Source: Bacteroidota bacterium (GTDB taxonomy: Bacteria > Bacteroidota > Bacteroidia > Chitinophagales > Chitinophagaceae). From it: a stretch of DNA of 64,000 nt. A program made the translations under genes and the position numbers. This document shows positions 1-8,290 of the stretch, one piece after another. Location of the stretch: NCBI GenBank assembly GCA_020161435.1, contig JAIUNV010000001.1:496001-560000 (forward strand), written 5' to 3'. Position 1 is the stretch's first letter; every line of letters starts with the position of its first letter. A model generated the notes under the pieces. That model ran no database searches and was not told the DNA's origin. It saw nothing but the letters and a program-made list of their open reading frames with translations.

Positions 1-1107
1 TATGGCCAAACCGGCACCCTGGTGTTCAACCAGGTGGGCAACAACCTTCTTGGCTGGGAAACCAGTAACAAACTGGATATCGGTCTGAACTTCGGCTTCA
101 TGAATGACCGCATTACTGCCGAACTTTCATACTACAACAACGATGTGGATGGTTTGATCCTGAACGTGCCTGCCCCACCAAGTGCCGGTATGCCAAGCTC
201 AGTGCCTACTAACGTTGGTACCATGTACAACAGGGGTATTGAAATGGCCGTAAACGCTCAGGTAATTCGTAAGAAAAACTTTAGCTGGTCTTCTTCATTC
301 AACTTCAACTTCAACGAAAACGAAGTAACCTCACTGGCACCTGGTTTGAACCGCGTATTATCAGCCACCAGTGGTTTGGAAACAGTAAACATTACAGTTC
401 CTGGCAGCCCTGTAGGCAGCTTGTTTGTTACCCGTACAGCCGGTGTTGATCCAGCAACTGGTCGTCGTATTTTCATCAACTCACAAGGCCGTCAGGTGTT
501 TTACCAGTTCCGTGCTGCCAGCGGCTTCAACTTTGAATATGCCGATGGTACACGTGCTCCAAACGTAAGCTCTGCCGATGCGGTTGTATACAAAAACACC
601 AACCCACGTTTTGTAGGTGGTTGGGATAATACTTTCAACTTCGGCAACTTCTCATTGAACACCTTGTTTACTTACCAGGCTGGCTTCTACGTGTACTGGG
701 GTACTTATGCTGGTCTTCGTGATCAGCGCTTCTGGAACAACTCAACCGACGTGCTGCGTCGTTGGCAGAAGCCTGGTGACCAAACCGATATGCCTAAGCC
801 TTACTTCGGCGACAACGTATCAAACGGTTCTTCGTTCCCATTGGATGTAAACGTGTTTAAGGGCGACTTCATCAAACTGCGTACCGCTCAATTGTCTTAC
901 AATTTGCCTCAGTCTTTACTGAGCAAAGCAAAAATCAGCAGTGCCCGTTTCTATGTATCTGGCAATAACCTGTTGATTTTGACCAAATATCCTGGTCCAG
1001 ATCCTGAAGTATCATCAAACGGTACTGGTAGCACCAACCAGGGTGTAGACCGTAACTCCGTAGGTAATGCTCGTACAATCACCCTCGGTGTAAACATTGG
1101 GTTCTAA
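1..1107 (+). CDS. SusC/RagA-family TonB-dependent receptor, C-terminal part (cut by window edge)
   Basis: This is the end of an outer-membrane TonB-dependent transporter of the SusC type, which imports oligosaccharides or peptides together with a SusD lipoprotein. The frame is open from base 1, so the signal peptide, carboxypeptidase-like domain and plug lie outside the window. What remains is about 368 residues of beta-barrel, rich in alternating aromatic/polar strands and in NNLLI and R-T-I-T-L-G-V type strand motifs. It ends in Gly-Phe, the terminal aromatic expected of a barrel assembled by BAM. The SusD gene starts 14 bases later, which supports the assignment. The substrate cannot be told from the fragment. 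Confidence 0.93.
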   Translation, partial: YGQTGTLVFNQVGNNLLGWETSNKLDIGLNFGFMNDRITAELSYYNNDVDGLILNVPAPPSAGMPSSVPTNVGTMYNRGIEMAVNAQVIRKKNFSWSSSFNFNFNENEVTSLAPGLNRVLSATSGLETVNITVPGSPVGSLFVTRTAGVDPATGRRIFINSQGRQVFYQFRAASGFNFEYADGTRAPNVSSADAVVYKNTNPRFVGGWDNTFNFGNFSLNTLFTYQAGFYVYWGTYAGLRDQRFWNNSTDVLRRWQKPGDQTDMPKPYFGDNVSNGSSFPLDVNVFKGDFIKLRTAQLSYNLPQSLLSKAKISSARFYVSGNNLLILTKYPGPDPEVSSNGTGSTNQGVDRNSVGNARTITLGVNIGF

Positions 1108-1121
1108 TTTTTAATTACAAA

Positions 1122-2588
1122 ATGATGAAGATGAAAAGGATATTATTCAACATAGCAGCAGCCACTGTTCTGTTCCAGTTGGCTTCTTGCAAAAAAGACG
1201 AGTTCCTGAACCCGGTGCCTACCAATCAGATTTCTGATCTCTCGGCATTCGACAGCGATCTCCGCATTGAAGGACAGGTTAAAGCACTCTATGCTACCAT
1301 TAAAAACGCTGGTTTGTATGGCGGCCGACTCCAGGTGTTCAACGACATCCGTGGTGTTGATTTTGTAAACGAAAGAACCAACGTGGTTACCGGCTTCGAC
1401 GTGTACAACTACGGCCCTGCCAACAGTTCTGGCAACAGCGTAGAAGCTGTATGGAGCCGTGCTTACTACGCTATTAACCTGGCCAACGTATTTCTGGCCG
1501 GTATGGATTCAAAAGGAGAATCTGTAGTAGGTGCCACCAAAGCGAATGCTTACCGTGCCGAAGCTCGTTTGGTTCGTGCCATGTGCTACCATGCCATGTT
1601 AAACCTGTATGCCCGCCCATTTTGGGATGGCAACGGTTCTAAACCCGGTTTGCCTTTGCGCTTAACACCAAACACTGGTAGCTCCAACTTCGATATGGCC
1701 CGGAATACAGTAGCAGAAGTGTACACGCAAATTTTGAATGACCTGAACTTTGCTGAAACCAACCTGCCATTGACCAATGCCAATGCTACTCAAAATGTGA
1801 TTCGTGCACACAAAAACACAGCAATCGCTTTGAAAGTAAGAGTATTGCTGGGCATGCGTCGTTATGCTGATGTAATAACAGAAGCCAACAAGCTGGTACC
1901 TGCTACCGCTCCGTTTGTAGCGCCAACTGGTGTACGTCATGCGTTGAACGCTTCATTTAATACCACATTTACCAACTACACTACAGTAGAAAGTATTCTG
2001 TCAATGCCTTTCTATAGCAACGAAGCGCCCGGCACCCAAAACCAGTTGGGTTTCTATTATCGTCACGACAGCCAGGCTGGTGGTGGTGCAGAATATTCTG
2101 TAAACCCTGCAGGTGTGTTTGCTAATGCTGGTTGGAAAGCCGGTGATGCCCGTCGTGCTCAAATCCTGACTGCTGCCAGCAAGCCTTGGTTGAACAAGTA
2201 CACCACTGCTGCACCATACACCGATTGGGCACCAGTGTTGCGCTATCCTGAAGTGTTGCTGAGCCTTGCAGAAGCCATCACCCGCTCTACCAATACTGTT
2301 GATGCAAGAGCCATTGCTTTGCTGAACGCAGTTCGTGGTCGTTCTGATGCTTCTACCGTATTTGCTGCAGGCGACTTCGCTAATGCAGATGCACTTGCCG
2401 ATGCAATTATGATTGAGCGTCGCATTGAGTTCCTCGGCGAAGGTTTAGCTGGTTTCGACAACACCCGCCTTGGTATGCCACTGCCTGCTAAGCCTGGCGT
2501 TACAGCCGTTCCTTCTACTGGTCAAAACTACATCTGGCCTATTCCTGCATCTGAATTGCAGCTGAATGCCCTGATGACAGACAACTAA
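1122..2588 (+). CDS. SusD/RagB-family nutrient-binding outer-membrane lipoprotein
   Basis: This is the surface glycan-binding partner of the SusC receptor just upstream, in the same operon (14-base gap). The 488-residue product starts with a lipoprotein signal whose lipobox L-A-S-C puts the lipid-bearing cysteine at residue 23. It has the helical SusD core (for example the A-E-A-R-L-V-R-A-M-C-Y segment) and the family C-terminus in which R-R-I-E-F-L-G-E-G is followed by the I-W-P-I-P signature. Length is normal. No glycoside hydrolase follows, and a terminator closes the transcript at once. The degradative enzymes of this locus, if any, must therefore lie upstream of the window. Confidence 0.95.
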   Translation: MMKMKRILFNIAAATVLFQLASCKKDEFLNPVPTNQISDLSAFDSDLRIEGQVKALYATIKNAGLYGGRLQVFNDIRGVDFVNERTNVVTGFDVYNYGPANSSGNSVEAVWSRAYYAINLANVFLAGMDSKGESVVGATKANAYRAEARLVRAMCYHAMLNLYARPFWDGNGSKPGLPLRLTPNTGSSNFDMARNTVAEVYTQILNDLNFAETNLPLTNANATQNVIRAHKNTAIALKVRVLLGMRRYADVITEANKLVPATAPFVAPTGVRHALNASFNTTFTNYTTVESILSMPFYSNEAPGTQNQLGFYYRHDSQAGGGAEYSVNPAGVFANAGWKAGDARRAQILTAASKPWLNKYTTAAPYTDWAPVLRYPEVLLSLAEAITRSTNTVDARAIALLNAVRGRSDASTVFAAGDFANADALADAIMIERRIEFLGEGLAGFDNTRLGMPLPAKPGVTAVPSTGQNYIWPIPASELQLNALMTDN

Positions 2589-2612
2589 TCGAGAGAAGAC
2601 GTTGTGATACCT

Positions 2613-2645
2613 AAAAAGCCACCGGGTAAAACCGGTGGCTTTTTC
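2613..2645 (+). terminator. Intrinsic terminator of the first SusC/SusD operon, probably bidirectional
   Basis: The arms GCCACCGG (2618-2625) and CCGGTGGC (2632-2639) enclose a six-base loop. They are flanked by an A-run on the left and a T-run on the right, so the hairpin can end transcription on both strands. It sits between the converging SusD gene and the minus-strand lipoprotein gene. Confidence 0.9.
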
Positions 2646-2668
2646 TATGGGGTAAACCCATCGTGTAA

Positions 2669-3808
2669 TTACCGCACAAATGAACTCACAGTGTTTACGA
2701 AAACCGAATCAGCAATGTTCACCGCTTTTACAACTCCCGTTGGATCAATGAGCATTGTAAAAGGAACTTTTTCAATATCTAATTGGCGCAGCACTTTACT
2801 GTCCCAGTATTGCAAATCGCTGAGCTGAATGGCAGGTACAGAATCTTGTCGAATGGCTTCTATCCAGGAACTTCTTTCTTTATCGATGGATAAGCCTAAA
2901 AAAACGAGGTTCTTTTTGTACAATGCCGATTGTGTTTTGCGCAGTACAATGGCTTGTTTTCTGCTGCTACTATCCCACCCGGCCCATACATACGCCAACA
3001 CCCATTTGCCCCGCAGGCTACTCAGTGCAACTTGTTTGCCGCTGCTGTCGGGCAGTTGAATTTCTGGCGCAGGTTTGTTGAGCAAATGAGTGCCTGGTGC
3101 ATTGGCTGTTACCAATCGCTGCTCCAATAATTGCAGGCCGGGGTGCTGCGGATGCTTGTCCTGTGCTGTTTTCAGCAATTGCTGCCATTGGCTGCCGGGC
3201 AAAAAACGATGCGCCATGCCCAGCGCAAAATACTGTGCAGTTGCATTGGGTTCTTTGCCAATATAGCTGCTGAACAATTGTTGCAATGCAGTATAACGTT
3301 TATCACGTTGCTGCAGTGTTGCTGTACGCAAACTATCGTTTTGCTTGCCCGGTTTATCGGCCGCTATGGCTGCTGCTTCTGCGGTTTTCCATTCGGTATA
3401 TGCTTTTTCAAAACTGTTGTATAATGCTTGTATGCTACTGCTGGCAGGCGAGCCACTAACGCTGAATTGTTCAGGCTTTTTTGCATCTGCTACAATTTCA
3501 ATATCCGGTGCATCATTGATAAACAATAAGCCCGGCCCGTTGGAAATAAACAACTGGTACACCGATTCCTGACTCATGGGTGTGTGCAATCGAAAACGAC
3601 CGAGGCTGTCTATCAGATAGGCAGAATCAACCACAATTCTTTGTGCAGCGGCGTAGGGCAATTCGGCTAATAATATTTTACCACCGGTGGCATTGCTGAA
3701 TGTGCCCTTTACCACCAAATCGGTATTGGTACTTTGCTGACAGCTGTACATACCCAGTGCCAGCAATACAGCAGCAGCGCTTTGTTTGTATGAAAATTTG
3801 AATGGCAT
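2669..3808 (-). CDS. Thioredoxin-fold (TlpA/AhpC-like) lipoprotein with DUF4369-like N-domain, lacking the CxxC motif
   Basis: The start at 3808 gives a 379-residue protein with a clean lipoprotein signal (lipobox G-M-Y-S-C, Cys23); an upstream in-frame start would overlap gatB. Residues about 30-130 resemble the DUF4369 domain that precedes many periplasmic TlpA-type thioredoxins of Bacteroidota. Residues about 245-375 are thioredoxin-like, with the W-A-G-W turn and the cis-proline region (K-V-P-F-T) kept. Where catalytic W-C-x-x-C is expected, the protein reads W-D-S-S (278-281), so it should have no disulfide redox activity. It may be a structural or binding derivative of the family. Four genes on this strand from here to 7.2 kb are not obviously one operon. 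Confidence 0.8.
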   Translation of the reverse strand: MPFKFSYKQSAAAVLLALGMYSCQQSTNTDLVVKGTFSNATGGKILLAELPYAAAQRIVVDSAYLIDSLGRFRLHTPMSQESVYQLFISNGPGLLFINDAPDIEIVADAKKPEQFSVSGSPASSSIQALYNSFEKAYTEWKTAEAAAIAADKPGKQNDSLRTATLQQRDKRYTALQQLFSSYIGKEPNATAQYFALGMAHRFLPGSQWQQLLKTAQDKHPQHPGLQLLEQRLVTANAPGTHLLNKPAPEIQLPDSSGKQVALSSLRGKWVLAYVWAGWDSSSRKQAIVLRKTQSALYKKNLVFLGLSIDKERSSWIEAIRQDSVPAIQLSDLQYWDSKVLRQLDIEKVPFTMLIDPTGVVKAVNIADSVFVNTVSSFVR

Positions 3809-3830
3809 CAATTGGTATGAGTTAAATGAA

Positions 3831-5261
3831 TCAGGCATTGAGTTTTTCTTCCAGCAGTTTGGTTACCAACTGTGGATTGGCCTTGCCTTTGGAGCGTTTT
3901 TTTACTTCGCCTACAAACAAGCCAATCAATCCTTTCTTGCCCTTCTGGTATTCTTTCACTTTATCCGGCATGGCAGCCAATGCTTCATTTACCCATGCTT
4001 CAGTGGCATCACTATCATCAGCTTGTACTATGCCAAGCTGTTGTGCCAATGCAGCCACATCTTCACCGGGTGCAGCTATCAATGCTGGTAGCAATTTGGT
4101 GGCGGCCATGCTAAAATTTACCTTTCCTTCCTGCACCAACGCAATCAAAGATTGCAAGGCGACAGCAGATAACGGAAAGGCATCTATGCTCATTTGTTGC
4201 TCGTTCAACCAACTCTTAATGGGGCCAATGAGCCAGTTGGCTGCAGGCTTGGCAGCAGTGCCAATAGCCAGCAATGCTTCAAAGTAATCCGCCAGTGCTT
4301 TTTCTTCACTCAGCACCTGTGCATCCTGCACCGATAGCTGATGCGTGGTCATCCATTGCTGCTGCAAATGTTGTGGCAATGCTGGCATAGCCTTTCGGAT
4401 GTTGTCTATTTGTTCTTGAGTAGTAGTAAACGGTGGCAAATCGGGGCAGGGGAAATAGCGGTAATCATTGGCTTCTTCTTTTTCCCGCTGCGGAAGGGTG
4501 GTATTGTTATCGGCATTGTAGCCGCGGGTTTCCTGCACTATTGTGCCGCCGTTTTGCAACAGCTGTATCTGTCGTTGCGCTTCGGCATCAATGGCCCGCT
4601 TTACATTGCGGATGCTGTTGAGGTTTTTCACTTCTACTTTGGTGCCAAGTTTTGGTTCACCTTTCAACCGCACTGAAATGTTGGCATCGCAGCGCAGGCT
4701 GCCTTCTTCCATGTTGCCATCGCATACGCCCAACCAACGTACCAATTTGCGCAGCTCGGTCAAAAAAGCAAAGGCTTCATCGCTGCTGCGGATGGCCGGA
4801 TCTGTAACGAGCTCCAACAGGGGCATACCAGCCCGGTTCAAATCGATGCAACTGTACAATGGATCTGCATCATGTATACTCTTGCCGGCGTCCTCTTCCA
4901 AATGAATGTGGTGAATGGGCACATCACTCAATTCGGTACGTACAAAACCACCTACTAAAATGGGTTCTGTGAGTTGGGTGGTTTGGTAAGCCTTCGGCAA
5001 ATCGGGGTAGAAATAATGCTTGCGGTCGAAATGGCTGACAGCAGCAATCTGGCAGTTCAAAGCCAGTCCTAGTTTGATGGCCTGCTCAACGGCTTGTTTG
5101 TTGAGCACCGGCAAAGTGCCGGGGTGTGCCAGGCTAATGGGCGACACCTGACTATTGGGCGACAAACCAAAGCTGGTGGTATCGGCGCAAAACAATTTTG
5201 TTTGGGTCAGTAGCTGAATGTGTACCTCCAGACCAACGACGATTTCGTAGGATGACGACAT
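3831..5261 (-). CDS. gatB: Aspartyl/glutamyl-tRNA(Asn/Gln) amidotransferase subunit B
   Basis: GatB is the kinase/binding subunit of the GatCAB complex. The complex converts Glu-tRNA(Gln) or Asp-tRNA(Asn) to the amidated form in organisms lacking the direct synthetase. The start at 5261 gives the standard 476 residues opening with the Y-E-I-V-V-G-L-E-V-H family start; the open frame runs 27 codons further upstream, but through the terminator of the preceding gene. The diagnostic D-L-P-K-A-Y-Q and L-R-C-D-A-N-I-S-V-R segments are present. The helical and YqeY-like tail reaches the stop. GatA and GatC are not in the window. Confidence 0.97.
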   Translation of the reverse strand: MSSSYEIVVGLEVHIQLLTQTKLFCADTTSFGLSPNSQVSPISLAHPGTLPVLNKQAVEQAIKLGLALNCQIAAVSHFDRKHYFYPDLPKAYQTTQLTEPILVGGFVRTELSDVPIHHIHLEEDAGKSIHDADPLYSCIDLNRAGMPLLELVTDPAIRSSDEAFAFLTELRKLVRWLGVCDGNMEEGSLRCDANISVRLKGEPKLGTKVEVKNLNSIRNVKRAIDAEAQRQIQLLQNGGTIVQETRGYNADNNTTLPQREKEEANDYRYFPCPDLPPFTTTQEQIDNIRKAMPALPQHLQQQWMTTHQLSVQDAQVLSEEKALADYFEALLAIGTAAKPAANWLIGPIKSWLNEQQMSIDAFPLSAVALQSLIALVQEGKVNFSMAATKLLPALIAAPGEDVAALAQQLGIVQADDSDATEAWVNEALAAMPDKVKEYQKGKKGLIGLFVGEVKKRSKGKANPQLVTKLLEEKLNA

Positions 5262-5298
5262 GCTGCAAATGTAAAGCCCTGCTGCCAGCCCTATCAAT

Positions 5299-5332
5299 AA
5301 AAAGGCCTCTGCCACAGGGGCAAAGGCCTTTT
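5299..5332 (-). terminator. Intrinsic terminator of the double-PDZ gene
   Basis: AAAAGGCC and GGCCTTTT form the outer stem, with an inner TCTGCC/GGCAAA part carrying one mismatch. It lies 18 bases beyond the stop of the PDZ gene on the minus strand and just ahead of the gatB start. Confidence 0.8.
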
Positions 5333-5350
5333 GAACCGCCAATGAAAAAA

Positions 5351-6337
5351 TTATAGCTCGGCGGTTTTAATTTTCTTAGGCACTTTCAGCGTTAGCGTTT
5401 CTGCTTTGCCATTGCGTTGCAGTTTGATGGAAATGCTTGATTTTTCTCGGCTTTCGGCCAATGCTTCACGTAGGTCATCAACCGTTTTGATAGTTTTCTC
5501 TTCTACAGCGGTGATGATATCATCCTTTTGCAGGCCGGCTTTTTGCGCATTGCTTTCCGCTTCTACACTGCTCACCTTGGCGCCATCTCCATCAGGATTG
5601 TCTTCTACATTCAAGCCATATTTGGGCCGATCATTGGGGCCAAACCAGCCAAAGCCTTCCGGCGCACCGCGGAACTCGAACCGCTGCCCGTTGCGGGGCA
5701 TGGTCATCGCTACGGGTGGTTCCATATTAAAATTGAACCCACGGAATTCATCTCCAAAATCGAAGTCACCTTCCATTGTAAACATGTCTTCGTTTTTGCC
5801 TAGGGTCACTTTTGTTTTCTTTTCCTTGCCTTCTCTTTCATACACAAGGTCTACCACGCTTTCGGGCTTGTGCTTGCGTACCGCAGCAGACAAGCTTTCG
5901 GGTGAGTTGATTTTTTCTTCATTCACCTGCAGAATCACATCGCCCACTTGGAGACCCGCTTTGGCAGCGGCACTTTCTTCTACCACTTCAATTACCTTGG
6001 CACCTTTATCGCCGGGCTCGGTACCCACGCCCAAAAAAGCTTTGGGCTCACCTTTGCGTACCATGGTTTTGGTTTTTGCATTCGGCGCCATGCTCATAGT
6101 GTTGCCGTTGATCACGATGCGTTTGTTGCCTTTGAACTCCGCGGCAGGTTTTCCATTGATGGTCACTTTGCCATCTTCTATCACTATCACGGTTTTCTCT
6201 TTGTCGTCGGGGGAGGTCACAAACACTTTTTCCTCAATCACTTTTTTCTGAGGGGCTTTGGGCGAAGCGGGTTTTGTTTGGGCCATTGCTGCGCTTACAC
6301 TAAGCAGTGCCACAGCCAGGCCAAGTATTTTTTTCAT
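5351..6337 (-). CDS. Exported protein with two PDZ domains, no protease domain
   Basis: The 328-residue product has a signal peptide (residues 1-19, A-M-A-Q cleavage region) and two PDZ domains at about 100-178 and 238-320. Both contain the A-G-L-Q-x-x-D-x-I core. Between them is a Phe/Gly/Met/Pro-rich linker. No trypsin-like domain or catalytic triad is visible, so it is not a DegP homologue. It more likely acts as a periplasmic adaptor or scaffold. It is transcribed alone, with its own terminator and a promoter embedded in an array of short repeats (6350-6401). The binding partner cannot be inferred. Confidence 0.85.
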   Translation of the reverse strand: MKKILGLAVALLSVSAAMAQTKPASPKAPQKKVIEEKVFVTSPDDKEKTVIVIEDGKVTINGKPAAEFKGNKRIVINGNTMSMAPNAKTKTMVRKGEPKAFLGVGTEPGDKGAKVIEVVEESAAAKAGLQVGDVILQVNEEKINSPESLSAAVRKHKPESVVDLVYEREGKEKKTKVTLGKNEDMFTMEGDFDFGDEFRGFNFNMEPPVAMTMPRNGQRFEFRGAPEGFGWFGPNDRPKYGLNVEDNPDGDGAKVSSVEAESNAQKAGLQKDDIITAVEEKTIKTVDDLREALAESREKSSISIKLQRNGKAETLTLKVPKKIKTAEL

Positions 6338-6349
6338 ATCTAAGAAGAT

Positions 6350-6401
6350 TTTCGTAGATCAAATATAGAGAAGAAATTATTTCTACGAAACATTTCGCAG
6401 A
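6350..6401 (-). promoter_or_regulatory. Promoter of the PDZ gene inside three TTTCGTAGA-type half-sites
   Basis: TATATTTG (6367 to 6360 on the minus strand) matches the Bacteroidota -7 consensus TAnnTTTG and lies 23 bases before the ATG. TTTCGTAGA at 6350-6358 and its exact complement TCTACGAAA at 6382-6390 flank it, centres 32 bp apart. A third copy with one mismatch, TTTCGCAGA, is at 6393-6401 and makes a tight inverted pair with the second. This looks like an operator, though the regulator is unknown. Confidence 0.5.
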
Positions 6402-6591
6402 TTTTAGAAATCTTTATGAAAACGGAGGGGCAGACAGTACATAACATCTTGAAAACGTGGAATGTGTAAACAGCGTGGATGAAAAGTGTTGGTCATTCAC
6501 AAAATATTAATATTATTGCTGCTACGAATGGCCGGGAGTTGATTGCCCCGGTTTATTTGGGAACTTAGTTTTGTGATTGCTTGTGATAACG

Positions 6592-6623
6592 ATGGCTGTC
6601 GCTTTATAGCGGCAGCCTTTTTT
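6592..6623 (+). terminator. Plus-strand intrinsic terminator without an assigned gene
   Basis: GGCTGTCGCT (6594-6603) and AGCGGCAGCC (6608-6617) pair with one G-T wobble around a TTAT loop and are followed by six T. The orientation fits a plus-strand transcript, but both flanking genes are on the minus strand. A TAGTTTTG element (6566-6573) lies just upstream, which could give a transcript of only about 45 nt. Confidence 0.5.
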
Positions 6624-6630
6624 GTGCCGC

Positions 6631-7200
6631 TTAATTTATGGCTCTCAGGCGGCTGAGGGTTTCGCGGCTGATGCCTAAAAAGCTGGACAAAAGCTTGACC
6701 GGAAAACGCTGTACATATTCGGGATGCGACTGGCTCAGCCACTCGTACCGGGCATGTGCATCCATGGTCAAAAAGGTTTCGAGGCGGAAAATATTGTATT
6801 GCAATGCCCGCTCCAACAGGGTAATGTAAAGTTGCTGCCATGCCGGAATTTTACGGGCCAGTTCGTGAAAACGGGTATAGGAAATCCGTTGAATTTCTGA
6901 TTTTTCAATCGCCTGAATGGCTTCAAAAGAAGGCTGATGGTTCATAAACGATACCAGTGCCGTACCCATTTGACCCTCTGTATTAATGTACCTGGTGGAT
7001 TCTTCGCCGCTTTCCCGGACAGTGTACATACGGATGGCACCGGATTCTACAAAGTAGAAATAATTGCAAACATGTTCCTGATGCAACAGCAGTTCTCCCT
7101 TAGCTACAGTAATGGGTACAAAGGCACCCAAAATGTAGTCGAACTCATCATCGCTGATGGAAACAATGGATTCAATATAATCACGTAATGATGCAGACAT
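6631..7200 (-). CDS. Crp/Fnr-family transcriptional regulator
   Basis: This is a 189-residue regulator with an N-terminal cyclic-nucleotide-binding-like barrel (about 20-115; G-E-L-L-L and the E-S-G-A-I-R-M strand) and a C-terminal helix-turn-helix ending F-L-G-I-S-R-E-T-L-S-R-L-R. The recognition helix S-R-E-T-L-S-R-L is typical of the Bacteroidota branch. No Cys cluster for an Fe-S centre is visible in the N-terminus, so it is not a classical Fnr. Ligand and targets are unknown. It is flanked by 118 bases to lptB and stands alone. Confidence 0.92.
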   Translation of the reverse strand: MSASLRDYIESIVSISDDEFDYILGAFVPITVAKGELLLHQEHVCNYFYFVESGAIRMYTVRESGEESTRYINTEGQMGTALVSFMNHQPSFEAIQAIEKSEIQRISYTRFHELARKIPAWQQLYITLLERALQYNIFRLETFLTMDAHARYEWLSQSHPEYVQRFPVKLLSSFLGISRETLSRLRAIN

Positions 7201-7318
7201 GTATGTGGTGTTTTTGACGAGTGCTGTGTAGTATTAAAGTACATACAAAACAGCAAGATGGATGGTGAAAAAAGATGTGTGTGGAGTGAGTAGCTGCAAT
7301 CGGAATAAATATTGTTGG

Positions 7319-8125
7319 TTAATCGGAGGCGTCGTTGGTTGTGGCTTCTTGCTTTTTCTGTGCCTGATCTCGTTCCATTTCTATAATCCAGTCTTTTCGG
7401 CGAAGCTCAAAGTTGGTGCCGAGGTAGAGGCGCCGAACCTGTTCATCATCGGCCAGTTGTGGCGCTGTGCCATGGCGGAAAATTTTACCCTCAATGAGCA
7501 AGTAAGCACGGTCGCAAATGCTGAGGGTTTCGTTTACGTTATGGTCGGTAATGAGGATGCCGATGTTGCGGTACTTGAGGCGGGCCACCACGGTTTGAAT
7601 GTCTTCCACCGCAATGGGGTCAACACCTGCAAATGGTTCGTCCAGCAAAATGAATTTGGGATCCACCGCCAATGCACGGGCTATTTCTGTACGACGGCGT
7701 TCGCCACCACTCAGGCTGTCGCCATTGTTATTTCGTACATGGCCCAGGTTAAACTCTTCCAGCAACTGCTCCATTTTGTGTTGGCGTTCGGCCTTGGTAA
7801 GCTTCGTCATTTCCAACACAGCCATGATGTTGTCTTGCACACTCAACTTTCGAAACACGCTGGCTTCCTGTGGCAGATACCCAATACCCATTTGTGCCCG
7901 CTTGTACATGGGCAGTTTGGTAATGTTGATGTCGTTGAGAAAAACTTCGCCTTCGTCGGGCCGGATGAGGCCTACCACCATGTAAAAGTTGGTGGTTTTG
8001 CCGGCACCATTGGGCCCGAGCAAGCCCACAATTTCGCCCTGCGTTACATGCACCGATACATGATCCACCACGGTTCGGCCGCTGTAGGTTTTTACCAGAT
8101 TATTGGTTTGAATGGTGAGTTGCAA
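7319..8125 (-). CDS. lptB: LPS export ABC transporter ATP-binding protein LptB
   Basis: LptB is the cytoplasmic ATPase of the LptB2FG exporter that extracts lipopolysaccharide from the inner membrane. Walker A (G-P-N-G-A-G-K-T-T), the signature L-S-G-G-E-R-R-R, Walker B ([13 protein letters not shown]) and the H-loop (I-T-D-H-N-V) are present, and the I-G-Y-L-P-Q-E region is LptB-like. I start it at a TTG (8123-8125), giving 268 residues. A TACATTTG promoter element lies at 8151-8144, so the more distal in-frame ATGs (8161, 8173) fall upstream of the promoter. The C-terminal tail is Lys/Gln/Glu-rich. It is divergent from metF. Confidence 0.92.
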   Translation of the reverse strand: MQLTIQTNNLVKTYSGRTVVDHVSVHVTQGEIVGLLGPNGAGKTTNFYMVVGLIRPDEGEVFLNDINITKLPMYKRAQMGIGYLPQEASVFRKLSVQDNIMAVLEMTKLTKAERQHKMEQLLEEFNLGHVRNNNGDSLSGGERRRTEIARALAVDPKFILLDEPFAGVDPIAVEDIQTVVARLKYRNIGILITDHNVNETLSICDRAYLLIEGKIFRHGTAPQLADDEQVRRLYLGTNFELRRKDWIIEMERDQAQKKQEATTNDASD

Positions 8126-8143
8126 GGCTGAAATAATTTGCAG

Positions 8144-8151
8144 CAAATGTA
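8144..8151 (-). promoter_or_regulatory. Probable -7 element of lptB
   Basis: On the minus strand this reads TACATTTG, an exact TAnnTTTG match, 18 bases before the TTG start codon at 8125. No clear -33 TTTG is present. It decides the start choice for lptB. Confidence 0.4.
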
Positions 8152-8262
8152 AGGGGCGCATGGCGGATGGCATGCAGTAAAGCGTTAAATGCAGCGTGGA
8201 GCACTACGCCGACGTTTGCACAGAATCGCTCCACTTTGCAGCATCCGTTTATTGCAATCGGC

Positions 8263-8270
8263 TACATTTG
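8263..8270 (+). promoter_or_regulatory. Probable -7 element of metF
   Basis: TACATTTG matches TAnnTTTG, 20 bases upstream of the metF ATG. TTTG at 8235-8238 could be the -33 box, but the 24-base gap is longer than usual. Confidence 0.4.
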
Positions 8271-8290
8271 CAATCCATTCACCAGCAATC

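Noticed and set aside
1-2588. The first SusC/SusD pair considered part of the GH92 locus
   Set aside because: It is closed by a strong terminator and separated from the second pair by more than 35 kb of housekeeping genes.
6497-6841. A 114-codon minus-strand frame overlapping the end of the Crp/Fnr gene
   Set aside because: Out of frame with the regulator gene, and its sequence shows no domain; overlap with the HTH coding region makes it improbable.
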